Of a stretch of 64,000 nt of DNA, positions 1-8,582 are shown in pieces (position 1 is the stretch's first letter; each line of letters begins with the position of its first letter). Location: positions 1 through 64,000 of the forward strand of contig CAZBKZ010000006.1 in the NCBI GenBank assembly GCA_964492615.1, in the 5' to 3' direction. Source of the DNA: JAABTH01 sp964492615 (lineage in GTDB: Bacteria; Bacillota; Dethiobacteria; DTU022). The notes below the pieces were generated by a model. That model saw nothing but the letters and a program-made list of their open reading frames with translations, searched no databases and was not told where the DNA came from. The translations under genes were made by a program, and so were the position numbers.

Positions 1-89
1 CAAACTAAATGCCACAGCCTCGTCCACTGTAGAACTTACTTTGGGAATTTACTCTAAAAAGAATTACAGATACCACAGGCCTGCATTCC

Positions 90-119
90 TTGACACCGAT
101 GTCTGCCTAATGCTAAAAT
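90..119 (+). promoter_or_regulatory. Promoter of tRNA-Val
   Basis: A perfect -35 hexamer TTGACA (90-95) is followed after 18 bases by TAAAAT (114-119), which carries an extended -10 TG at 111-112. The tRNA starts 19 bases after the -10. Seen in sequence; activity inferred. The first 89 bases of the window show no gene I can support. Confidence 0.75.
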
Positions 120-138
120 GTTTTTGCAATACAAATAT

Positions 139-213
139 GCGCCTGTAGCTCAGGGGGAGAGCGCTTGCTTGACACGCAAGAGGCCCGTGGTTCAAAACCA
201 CGCAGGCGCACCA
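139..213 (+). tRNA. tRNA-Val (anticodon GAC)
   Basis: The cloverleaf folds by eye: acceptor stem GCGCCTG/CAGGCGC, D stem GCTC/GAGC, anticodon stem CTTGC/GCAAG closing loop TTGACAC with anticodon GAC, T stem CGTGG/CCACG with loop TTCAAAA, discriminator A and an encoded CCA. The anticodon reads GUC/GUU valine codons. It has its own promoter and is followed by a hairpin terminator. Its acceptor stem and first 18 bases are the same as those of the tRNA-Arg at 36351. Confidence 0.93.
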
Positions 214-215
214 AA

Positions 216-242
216 AAAGCTCTGCCATTCAGGCAGAGCTTT
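216..242. terminator. Bidirectional terminator
   Basis: An 11-bp perfect stem (AAAGCTCTGCC at 216-226 with its complement at 232-242) around a 5-base loop. A-rich and T-rich flanks let it end the tRNA transcript rightward and the MmgE/PrpD transcript leftward. Confidence 0.8.
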
Positions 243-285
243 AAAATGCAAAAAAGCAACCGTTCAACTAAACCTCCCGGCAAAT

Positions 286-1629
286 TTAAATACGCCACAT
301 ATCAGCAATATCATCAAATGTTTCTACCTTACTGATCGACTCCAGCCAGGCTTCGATTTTCGAAGCCGGGAGCAGCTTAGCCGATAAACGGCGGAATTTC
401 TTGCGCAGATCTTCCAGGGTTACCTTGTTTTCCGGGTCACCTTTTGGAAAATCGGTTTGCTCATGATCAACAGTTCCGTTACGCAAAATAACATTAAGCT
501 TAGCGGCCCATTTCTGGGGATAATGTGCGTCAAGCAGGGGATCTATTTCCACCGTGCAGTGACTCATCAGCTCTTCAAGAACAGGATCATGAAGCCTTTC
601 TTCAGTAAAATCGTTAATTCCCACGTGTCCATAGACCAGCGCTGTCGAAACACAAAAAGGTAAACTGAACTTGGCTTCGTATATTGTTTCAGGGAAGGGT
701 TCCCCAACCAGATCCCTTGCAACTGAGTAAGTTTGGATACGCAGCAGCTCAATATCTTCAGGCTTAAGTCCTTTTTCTCTTAACCTTAAGCCTAAGTCAA
801 TTGCCGCATGAGTATGACGGGTAGAAGCGTAAAGCCTGAAGCTGATCTGCATAATTTTAAACTCAGTACCGAGGCTTTCAACTATTTTTTCCATCTTAGC
901 CTTGGGAGCGAAAACCCTCAGGAATCCTTTTTCACCGGAAAGGATTGTTTTTGTACTAGTATATCCACCGGCTGCGAGCATTGCTGAAAACAAACCGTTT
1001 TGTGCCGCTTTACTGGCATGCAGCGGTTTGCTCATCATACCCTCCGGGCTATAATGCAGTTCCATTAACCCCGCGGCCTGGGTTCCGGCATGTCCCAGGG
1101 CATGAATCAGCTGCTCTTCATTTAGCCCCATCACTTTACCGGCTGCGATAGCTGCAGCGAAAGTTCCACAGGTTCCAGTTGTATGCCAATAGTTATAATG
1201 CGTAGGAGTCATTGCTTCTGCAATGCGGATACCAACCTCGTAACCGACAACTATAGCGGTAATCAAATCTTTGCCCGAAGCCCCTACTTTTTCAGCAGCA
1301 GCAAGAGCTGCCGGGATGATAGGTGATCCCGGCCTCAGGATTGAACTGCGGTGAAGATCATCAAGTTCAAGAGCGTGAGCATAAAGGCCGTTGCCAAGTG
1401 CGGCATTTAATGCCGGCACTTTTTCTTTACGGCCGATCAAGACTGCCTGGGTTGCTCCTCCCGCTTCTTCAATAATTTCTGTAACTACATGCCCCGGTAA
1501 AGCAGTTGCTCCAGCGCAGGCAGCACCAACAAGATCAAGAAGACATACCTTGGCCTGCTTTATTACTTCTTTAGGTAGATTTTCAAAACTAGTTTCCTGT
1601 GCAAACCTGGCCAGTTCCTGTTCTATCAT
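286..1629 (-). CDS. MmgE/PrpD family protein
   Basis: A 447-residue protein of the MmgE/PrpD family, whose characterised members dehydrate 2-methylcitrate or decarboxylate cis-aconitate; this member's substrate is unknown. Family signs are the all-helical N-terminal half with GHAGTQAAGLMEL, the segment PTHYNYWHTTGTCG near residue 140, and the late ASTRHTHAAID motif. No signal peptide or membrane segment, so cytosolic. The longest frame would begin at 1656, but AAGGGAAG sits six to seven bases before the ATG at 1629, so that start is preferred. It stands alone: the tRNA-Val unit is on the other strand, and an antiporter operon ends 90 bp upstream. There is no prpB or prpC neighbour, so a complete methylcitrate cycle is not supported here. 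Family assignment firm, function open. Confidence 0.85.
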   Translation of the reverse strand: MIEQELARFAQETSFENLPKEVIKQAKVCLLDLVGAACAGATALPGHVVTEIIEEAGGATQAVLIGRKEKVPALNAALGNGLYAHALELDDLHRSSILRPGSPIIPAALAAAEKVGASGKDLITAIVVGYEVGIRIAEAMTPTHYNYWHTTGTCGTFAAAIAAGKVMGLNEEQLIHALGHAGTQAAGLMELHYSPEGMMSKPLHASKAAQNGLFSAMLAAGGYTSTKTILSGEKGFLRVFAPKAKMEKIVESLGTEFKIMQISFRLYASTRHTHAAIDLGLRLREKGLKPEDIELLRIQTYSVARDLVGEPFPETIYEAKFSLPFCVSTALVYGHVGINDFTEERLHDPVLEELMSHCTVEIDPLLDAHYPQKWAAKLNVILRNGTVDHEQTDFPKGDPENKVTLEDLRKKFRRLSAKLLPASKIEAWLESISKVETFDDIADMWRI

Positions 1630-1721
1630 ACGAATACTTCCCTTCTTTCTGAACATAAACTTACTGTTTCATTAATTATATATTCTTTTCGCCGCTTTAT
1701 ACTCCTGCACCTGTATTACTT

Positions 1722-3905
1722 CTATCTGAATAGGTGAAGCGACATAATTATAATAAGCATCATGAAAAATACTAGGAGATAGTATTCAAAATTTGCTGTA
1801 TTGACCAATAGGTAAAAACGTCCTTCGTGCTTGTAATCAAGCTGAAACAAAAAATTAAATATGTTCATAAAAAACCTTTTTAAAAAATGGAATAAACTGC
1901 GCATTGTATAAAGCCAAAACTGGTAGATGTTATTAAATAATAATGAAAGGCCGCCGGCAATATTACCAAAATAAACGCTGCCATTCTCGAGTTCACTGAT
2001 CCTGTAGCTAATTGATTTTAAAGGGCCAAGCGTTTCAACAATCAGGTAATCGGCGGAGTAATCAAGGATTTTCCCACTTGCACAAAAATATTTCAGCAGG
2101 TAAATGCTCTTTATAAAACCCCCATCGACAGTTGTTTCTAAAGCCCTGCCACTACTGGTAAATATAGTGTTAAAAAAGTTTACTGCCGGACGATAAATTA
2201 ACATTTCAATGTTTAACCATGCCGGCAGTTTTATTTCAAATAACTTATACCTTGCCGCAAAATAAAATAAAAGCGCGGCTACAGCTACAACCCCGACCAT
2301 TCCCAGCAAGTCGTGACTGTCCCAAAAGTTTACTTTTAATAAATAATTATAATAGTATTCTTCAAAATTGAATACCTGCACTACCGGAGCTACCATTTTT
2401 TTCAGCACCAGGAAAGGGTTAGTTCCAATAAAAAGAATAACAAGGCCGATTGCGATAAATACAATTTGTTCATTCCAGGGTTCTTTTCCTTTTACCTGAA
2501 GGTTGTCCGGTTTCTGACCCAGGAATATAGAGCTGAACAGGCGGGCAATATAACAGGTGGTCAAAACACCTGTCAGCATAAATATTCGTTCTGCCAGGTA
2601 AAGACTATATAAATGATGATGTTCAAAAGCTTCAACTATAGCATGGTGCAGCAATACCTTGCTGGTATAACCGTTTAACCCTGGTATACCGGCAATGCCC
2701 ATGGCCGCCAGTAGAAATACAGCTGCAGTTACCGGGAATTCACGCCAGAGACCACCCAACTTCTTTATATCTATTTCCCCGGTCCGGAAATAGACAGCGC
2801 CGACCATCATGAACATGCCTGCTTTAAAAAAAGCATGGTTAACCACATGCAGGGTAAAACCGCCCATGGCCATCGGCCCTTCAAGGCCCAGGTAAGCACA
2901 GGCTCCTATACCCATTAGAATGTAGCCCATCTGGCTCACACTGCTGTAAGCCAGTATTCTTTTGGCATTAGTCTGAAACAGAGCAATAAACGCAGCAATA
3001 AACATGGTTGTAATTCCAAACCATATTATAATGTAACCAAATTGGGTAGTATATTCCCAGAGTGTTTTTACTTCAGTTTCAGCGGGGGTATATAGAACAT
3101 TGACCACGCGCAGTATACCATAAGCCCCGGTTTTAATCATAACACCTGAAAGCAGGGCGCTGGCAGGCGACGGTGCCACCGGGTGAGCTTTTGGCAGCCA
3201 GATATGCAGGGGAATCATGCCTGCTTTTATACCAAAACCGATTATCAAAAGACCAGCGATCATAATATGCACCGGAATTTTGAGCAATACTTCCAGCGAT
3301 GGTGTGATTAACACAGAACCGGTATACCAGTAGATTATTATCGAAGCAGCTAAAATGCAGAGACCGCCGAATATACCTAAAAACAAATATAATCTGCCAG
3401 CACTGGAAGCTTCTTCACTTTGGGTGTGAACTACAAGCATGTATGATGCTATCGACATCATTTCGAAAAAGAAGAAGAGACTGAATAAATCGCCGGTTAA
3501 AAAAACACCCAGGCAACCGGCAAGGGTTACCAGGTAAAAAGTATAATAGCGGTTCCTCCGCTTTTCATGAGTCATGTAAGTAAGAGAAAACAAAGTCGCC
3601 AAAAACCAGATCAGCGAAGATAAAAAAGTAAAGAGTGCACCGAGCCGGTCTACTTTAAAATAAAGTGGAATATCGCCAAAACCGATCTGGTAATGGTTAA
3701 TAACCACTTCCTGCCAGCCGGCGCGTAGCAGGAAAAATGAAAGCAGGCAGACCAGGGCTGTGAGCAGAACAACAAACCAGTCCCTTTTTTTTTCAGAAAA
3801 CCTGCCAATAACAGCAGAAGCCCCGGCCCCGGCCAGAGGAATGAGAACTATTAAAAGGGGCAATAGGCTGGCAACATGCTGATTATTAAAGAGGGGTTCA
3901 TTCAT
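1722..3905 (-). CDS. Antiporter-like subunit, long form 1
   Basis: A 727-residue polytopic protein of the proton-conducting transporter family (MrpA/MrpD, NuoL/NuoN, HyfB). The ion-path residues are present: Glu148 in FFFFEMMSIASY (TM5), Lys227 in GFGIKAGMIPLHIWLPKAHP (TM7), and Lys416 in NGYTSKVLLHHAI (TM12). After the roughly 14-helix core it carries a C-terminal extension of about 200 residues that ends in a conserved NTANFEYY stretch and one last hydrophobic helix (about 703-725). The same extension occurs in the subunits at 8583 and 16683. It is the last of five leftward antiporter genes, spaced 85 bp from the preceding one. No NADH or hydrogenase catalytic module is encoded nearby, so it probably belongs to an Mrp-like cation/proton antiporter or a membrane arm for another donor complex. 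Family certain, partners inferred. Confidence 0.88.
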   Translation of the reverse strand: MNEPLFNNQHVASLLPLLIVLIPLAGAGASAVIGRFSEKKRDWFVVLLTALVCLLSFFLLRAGWQEVVINHYQIGFGDIPLYFKVDRLGALFTFLSSLIWFLATLFSLTYMTHEKRRNRYYTFYLVTLAGCLGVFLTGDLFSLFFFFEMMSIASYMLVVHTQSEEASSAGRLYLFLGIFGGLCILAASIIIYWYTGSVLITPSLEVLLKIPVHIMIAGLLIIGFGIKAGMIPLHIWLPKAHPVAPSPASALLSGVMIKTGAYGILRVVNVLYTPAETEVKTLWEYTTQFGYIIIWFGITTMFIAAFIALFQTNAKRILAYSSVSQMGYILMGIGACAYLGLEGPMAMGGFTLHVVNHAFFKAGMFMMVGAVYFRTGEIDIKKLGGLWREFPVTAAVFLLAAMGIAGIPGLNGYTSKVLLHHAIVEAFEHHHLYSLYLAERIFMLTGVLTTCYIARLFSSIFLGQKPDNLQVKGKEPWNEQIVFIAIGLVILFIGTNPFLVLKKMVAPVVQVFNFEEYYYNYLLKVNFWDSHDLLGMVGVVAVAALLFYFAARYKLFEIKLPAWLNIEMLIYRPAVNFFNTIFTSSGRALETTVDGGFIKSIYLLKYFCASGKILDYSADYLIVETLGPLKSISYRISELENGSVYFGNIAGGLSLLFNNIYQFWLYTMRSLFHFLKRFFMNIFNFLFQLDYKHEGRFYLLVNTANFEYYLLVFFMMLIIIMSLHLFR

Positions 3906-3989
3906 CGTACTACTGCTCCCTTATGCCTGGCAAAATGATTATTGAAGTCGGCATTAAGTGCAATTATAGCTGAATTGACGGGGTTTTGT

Positions 3990-5540
3990 CTACATACTGA
4001 ACAATGATCTTGCCGCTGCCAGGGCCAGTTCCCAGGCCCAGTTAACGGGCATCAGGGCAAAAGCAACGCAACCTATAGCCAAAAGGCCCATTGAAATAAC
4101 CATATGCCAGGGCGCCTCCAGGTTTAGTTTCCCGCCGTAATAGAGATTACTGTGACCATTACTGTCCTCAGTACTGCAGCGTTCGGTAGTATCTTCATGG
4201 TCATGGTGAGCAGCTTTCTCACCAGGGAAAAAGGCTGTAATGACAATGGGGAAATAGTAAGCGGCATTCAGTAAACTGCTGATAATTAAAATAGCGACAA
4301 AAACAGGCTGCCCTGCTTCAAGAGAAGCAAGGGAAAGCTGCCACTTACTGATAAACCCGTTAAAAGGAGGTATTCCGACCATGGTTAAAGAGGCAATAGT
4401 GAAAAAAACCATGGTCAGGGGCATTTTAAGACCGATTCCCTTCATCTGGCTGATATTGCGAATTCCAGTCTGGACAATAATTGCCCCGGCACATAAAAAT
4501 AGAAGGCCTTTCATGAATGCGTGAGTAAATAAATGATATAAACCACCGGTTAAACCGCTCTGGTTCAGCAGGAATATTCCAAGGATTATGTAGCCGATCT
4601 GAGCAATACTCGAATAAGCTAAACGCCTTTTTAAATCATCCTGCAGCAGAGCCATGGCTGAACCCAGTAATATTGTGATTGCAGCAATAACTAACATCAC
4701 AGTATCCCAGTTAGCCTTGCCGATGAAATCTGGAGAATAAACATTAAAAATTACCCTGATCATGCCGTAAATACCGGTTTTGAGCATGATTCCCGAAAGA
4801 GCTGCGCTGACCGGGGAAGGTGCAGCCGGGTGAGCATCTGGAAGCCAGACATGAACGGGAAACATACCTGCTTTAAGACCGAAACCAAGCATAAAAGCTA
4901 TAAAAGCAGCTGTAGCCAAACCCGAAGGTTCAGTGATTAAACCGGGCCGGGTAAATATAACTGAGCCGGTCAGATAAAATGTAATCAAAAGGCCAAAAAA
5001 TACCGACAAACCTCCGCCAACAGTCATATACAGATACTTGGCTGCGGCAAACATAGTAACCGGCGTCTCTTCATGGGCAATCAACACATAGGTGGTCAGG
5101 GCCATGAACTCGAAGAATAAAAACAGACCGAGCAGGTCGCCGGCAAAAATAGTACCCATACACCCGCCTTCAGCAAGAAGAAAGAATGCATAATAACGTT
5201 CTTTTTTATGTTCGTGGGCCATGTAACCCGGTGAAAAACAAGCCGCCATAAACCAGACGAAAGAAAAGAAAACACCAAGGAAAAAGGTAAGTTGATCTAC
5301 TTTAAAAGACACTGAAAAAGGAAAAGAAAAATACTGAAATATACCGAGCAGAATCTTCCCTTCACTGATTGCCGGATACATGCTTAAAACAAGGATGAAG
5401 AAAAGTCCGGTGACTCCTATGCAAATATGTTCTTTATAAGGATATAACCTTTCAGAAAAAAAGAATAATATGATACCGGAAATTATCGGTACAAAAATGA
5501 TGATAGCCGGTAAAAATGTATGTATAACTTCATATTCCAA
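3990..5540 (-). CDS. Antiporter-like subunit, MrpD/NuoN type 2
   Basis: A 516-residue proton-conducting transporter family subunit with about 14 membrane helices. Key charged residues are Glu144 (LFLFFEFMALTTY), Lys223 (GFGLKAGMFPVHVWLPDAHP) and Lys399 (NGFISKW), all retained, so it is probably active in ion transport. Before the last helix there is a loop rich in His and acidic residues (AAHHDHEDTTERC, about residue 440); a comparable loop occurs in the MrpD at 11859. Length matches MrpD (about 490-500). It lies in the leftward five-gene antiporter operon, 45 bp downstream of the next member. Which partner complex it serves cannot be read from sequence. Confidence 0.88.
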   Translation of the reverse strand: MEYEVIHTFLPAIIIFVPIISGIILFFFSERLYPYKEHICIGVTGLFFILVLSMYPAISEGKILLGIFQYFSFPFSVSFKVDQLTFFLGVFFSFVWFMAACFSPGYMAHEHKKERYYAFFLLAEGGCMGTIFAGDLLGLFLFFEFMALTTYVLIAHEETPVTMFAAAKYLYMTVGGGLSVFFGLLITFYLTGSVIFTRPGLITEPSGLATAAFIAFMLGFGLKAGMFPVHVWLPDAHPAAPSPVSAALSGIMLKTGIYGMIRVIFNVYSPDFIGKANWDTVMLVIAAITILLGSAMALLQDDLKRRLAYSSIAQIGYIILGIFLLNQSGLTGGLYHLFTHAFMKGLLFLCAGAIIVQTGIRNISQMKGIGLKMPLTMVFFTIASLTMVGIPPFNGFISKWQLSLASLEAGQPVFVAILIISSLLNAAYYFPIVITAFFPGEKAAHHDHEDTTERCSTEDSNGHSNLYYGGKLNLEAPWHMVISMGLLAIGCVAFALMPVNWAWELALAAARSLFSM

Positions 5541-5585
5541 TACAATTCACCTCCGGAAATATCAGGCGGCAACAAAAGCAAACCA

Positions 5586-7061
5586 CTAAAAGTATAACTG
5601 CGCTATCGCCCTGGCCAAACCAAGCGGCCAGTTATAAGGCATAATGGTAAAAGCAAATGCCCCGGCAGCAAGAATCAGCAGCGGAACCATACGCATAGGC
5701 TGCAGGCGTAATCTCTGCCGCTCTATATTCTGCAGCTCTCTGCACCCTAAAAATGCATTGATCGAAATCGGAAAATAGTAAGAAGCATTCAAAACACTGC
5801 TGAGGAGTAATACCAGTATTATAGCAGGCATCCCCGCCTCAATTGCTCCAAGACCAAGGTGCCATTTTGAGACAAAAAGATTAAATGGCGGTATGCCAAC
5901 AGAACTAACAGCAGCTACCGTAAAAGCCAGCATAGTTACAGGCATTTGCATGCCAATGCCTTTCATTTCGCTGATTTTCGTTTTTCCTGTATTTACATAA
6001 ATAACCCCGGCACATAAAAACATACATCCTTTCATAAAAGCATGGGCCATAATATGATAAACAGTACCAACCAGGGCCATTTCAGTTACCAGGGACAGCC
6101 CCAGCAAAATATAGCCTACCTGGGCAATCCCCGAGTATGCCAGTCGCCGGTTCAAATCATCCTGGGCAAAAGCGCAAATTGAGCCATAAACCATACTGAT
6201 TAAAGCTAAAACAAGCAAAATGTTATTCCACCCTGTTTCCTGTAGAATAGTCAGACCAAATATATCATGAAATACCCTGATTAAACCAAGAACTCCTGTT
6301 TTGAGCATCATCGCCGAAGATAAAGTTGCAGCCGGTGTGGGAGCTGCCGCATAAGCATCCGGCATCCAGATATGAAGTGGAATCAAGGCTGATTTAATTC
6401 CAAATGAAATCAAATAGCATATAAATGCTACTGTCATTATTGGTTCAATCTTTGTAAACAAACCACCCATGCCAAAGGCCAGACTACCTGTAGAGGTGTA
6501 AGTTATAACGATTGCCCAGAACAGGGCAACGCCGGATATGATAGTCATAAAGAAAAATTTCAAGCCGGCGCTGTAGGCTTCCGGGGTTGATTTATATGCA
6601 ACCAGGGGAAAGAATGAAAGAGACATCAGCTCAAAGAAAAGAAAATAAGTAAGCATATTGCCGCTCATGGAAACTCCGAGACAACCGCTTATGGCAATCA
6701 GCATAAAATAAAAGAATTTGCGTCCTTCTTCTTTATTCCTGTAATAACCGAGAGAATAGATCATTAAAATTAAACTGAAAAATGAAAACAGCAGCAGCAT
6801 ATACATTGATAACAGGTCAATCCTGAATTCAAGGCCGGCAGGGGGCAGCAGATCAATTAGTAGATAAACTATTTTGCCTGCCGAAACGCCGGGGTATAGC
6901 AAAACTGCAAACAAGATTGGTAAGGTAACAGATCCGATTATCACACAGTTGCGCCATTCAGAACGGTAATGATCAGTAAGCATCGTCCCCGCTACCCCTA
7001 AAAGAGGGAATAGAAAGATCAGGGCAGGTATAATTGAGACAACGGTTTGATTATGCTGCAT
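5586..7061 (-). CDS. Antiporter-like subunit, MrpD/NuoN type 3
   Basis: A 491-residue membrane protein of the MrpD/NuoN/NuoL family. Glu144 (YFLFFELMSLSFF) and Lys223 (SFGIKSALIPLHIWMPDAY) mark the TM5/TM7 proton-path pair, and NLFVSKWHL carries the TM12 lysine. In place of the usual PDAHPAAPSP loop it has PDAYAAAPTPAATLSS, so it is a divergent paralogue rather than a recent duplicate. It starts 15 bp after the stop of the gene at 7076, which indicates translational coupling. Role as an ion-translocating subunit is family knowledge; specificity for sodium or protons is unknown. Confidence 0.87.
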   Translation of the reverse strand: MQHNQTVVSIIPALIFLFPLLGVAGTMLTDHYRSEWRNCVIIGSVTLPILFAVLLYPGVSAGKIVYLLIDLLPPAGLEFRIDLLSMYMLLLFSFFSLILMIYSLGYYRNKEEGRKFFYFMLIAISGCLGVSMSGNMLTYFLFFELMSLSFFPLVAYKSTPEAYSAGLKFFFMTIISGVALFWAIVITYTSTGSLAFGMGGLFTKIEPIMTVAFICYLISFGIKSALIPLHIWMPDAYAAAPTPAATLSSAMMLKTGVLGLIRVFHDIFGLTILQETGWNNILLVLALISMVYGSICAFAQDDLNRRLAYSGIAQVGYILLGLSLVTEMALVGTVYHIMAHAFMKGCMFLCAGVIYVNTGKTKISEMKGIGMQMPVTMLAFTVAAVSSVGIPPFNLFVSKWHLGLGAIEAGMPAIILVLLLSSVLNASYYFPISINAFLGCRELQNIERQRLRLQPMRMVPLLILAAGAFAFTIMPYNWPLGLARAIAQLYF

Positions 7062-7075
7062 TCGATATCACCCCT

Positions 7076-8569
7076 TTACTGCGAAAAAACAAACCTTACT
7101 ACTGCTTCAATGAACGGTATGGTGGTTAAGTTGGCAAAAAGCCCAAAGATAATAGCAAATCCGGCAAGTATAAGAGTTGGTACCAGCATGGTTAAGGGTG
7201 CCTCATAACCCGGTTTCTTCTCAAAGTCACCCTTTTTAAAGAAGGCATTAACAATGATCGGCAGGTAATAAATTGCATTTAGCAGAGTGCTGCCCAGGAT
7301 AATATAACCATAGAGAGGCACACCGGATTCCAATGCCCCGGTTAAAATGTAATATTTGCTGACATAACCAACAATTGGCGTTACACCCATCAGGCCAAGC
7401 GCACCAATGGTAAAAGCAAGCATGGTCAGGGGCATTTGTCTGCCAATGCCGTTCATTTGATTTAAATTCTTTTTGCCAGTAACTGTGATAATCATCCCGG
7501 CGCAGAAAAATAGGGTGATTTTTAGAATGGCGTGATTGATAATATGTATTAATCCACCCAGCGCGCCTACAGGATGCAGCATCAGCACCCCCAGAGTAAT
7601 ATAACCCAGCTGACCAATTGTAGAGTAAGCTAGACGCAGTTTTAAAACAGTTTGTTTTATGGCCATCAGCGAACCGACAATGATTGTAAAACAAACGAAA
7701 ACTGCCAATACATTTGTTACATTTAAACCGGCTATTACTTCCGGACTGTAAATAGAAAAAAACACCCTGGCAATGCCAAAAACGCCCGCTTTAACTATAG
7801 CAACAGCATGTAAAAGAGCGCTGACAGGTGTTGGCGCGACCATTGCTCCGGGAAGCCATGAATGAAGAGGCATTAATGCTGCCTTGGTTCCAAAGCCGGC
7901 TATCAACAGGGAAAAAATAATAGTCATACGAGCACTGTTATCAGTTGCAACTGCGCTGAGAATTCCACCTGGCATAAAGTCTAGGGTTCCCACGAGATCA
8001 TAAATCATAAATATCGATAAAAACACCAGGGCCCCGCCACCCAGGCTGTAACTGATATATTTAATACCGGCTTTAACCGATTCAGGCGTTCCGGCATGCA
8101 CAACCAGGGGATAAGTACAAATAGCCAGGTATTCGTAAAAAATATAAAATGTAAAAAGATTACCGGCAAAGGCAACACCCATCGCGGCGCTGCAGGACAA
8201 AACAAAAAAAACAAAGTAATTGCGTTGGCCGTGTTCATGCTCCATATAACCAATTGAATATACAGTAGCAAAAATCCAAAGGGTAGAAGAGACAATACCA
8301 AATACCATACCAAGCATATCTACTTTAAAAAATATGCCCAAACCGTCCAGAAAACTAAATACGTTTACTTCAACAGTTTTACCGGCCATAACTGCAGGAA
8401 GCATGGACAAAACAGAAACAAATACTATGGAAACAGTGATCAGGGAAACCATGTGACGAAGATTTGTCTTTTCTTCATCCAAAAAACGAATGATCAAAGC
8501 CCCGATTATCGGTATAACAACAGCAATTATTGGTTGTGGATAAACAGGCGTCAAGCAAATCTCCCCCAC
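7076..8569 (-). CDS. Antiporter-like subunit, MrpD/NuoL type 4
   Basis: A 497-residue, roughly 14-helix antiporter-like subunit. Glu146 (FYIFYEYLAICTYPL) and Lys229 (GFGTKAALMPLHSWLP) are present, and VGYVSKYYILTGALESG carries the TM12 lysine. The loop PGAMVAPTPVSALLHAVAIV and the phrase IINHAILKITLFFCAG are almost the same as in the subunit at 15199 on the opposite strand, so these two form a paralogous pair across the divergent operons. It sits 14 bp downstream of the long subunit at 8583. Confidence 0.88.
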   Translation of the reverse strand: MGEICLTPVYPQPIIAVVIPIIGALIIRFLDEEKTNLRHMVSLITVSIVFVSVLSMLPAVMAGKTVEVNVFSFLDGLGIFFKVDMLGMVFGIVSSTLWIFATVYSIGYMEHEHGQRNYFVFFVLSCSAAMGVAFAGNLFTFYIFYEYLAICTYPLVVHAGTPESVKAGIKYISYSLGGGALVFLSIFMIYDLVGTLDFMPGGILSAVATDNSARMTIIFSLLIAGFGTKAALMPLHSWLPGAMVAPTPVSALLHAVAIVKAGVFGIARVFFSIYSPEVIAGLNVTNVLAVFVCFTIIVGSLMAIKQTVLKLRLAYSTIGQLGYITLGVLMLHPVGALGGLIHIINHAILKITLFFCAGMIITVTGKKNLNQMNGIGRQMPLTMLAFTIGALGLMGVTPIVGYVSKYYILTGALESGVPLYGYIILGSTLLNAIYYLPIIVNAFFKKGDFEKKPGYEAPLTMLVPTLILAGFAIIFGLFANLTTIPFIEAVVRFVFSQ

Positions 8570-8582
8570 TCAGATTATAAAA

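Noticed and set aside
118..387. 89-residue frame at the left edge
   Set aside because: It overlaps the tRNA-Val and its terminator, so it is not a gene.
7248..7694. 148-residue frame inside the antiporter gene at 7076
   Set aside because: Same strand but other frame of a clear membrane gene; its composition is that of a shadow frame.
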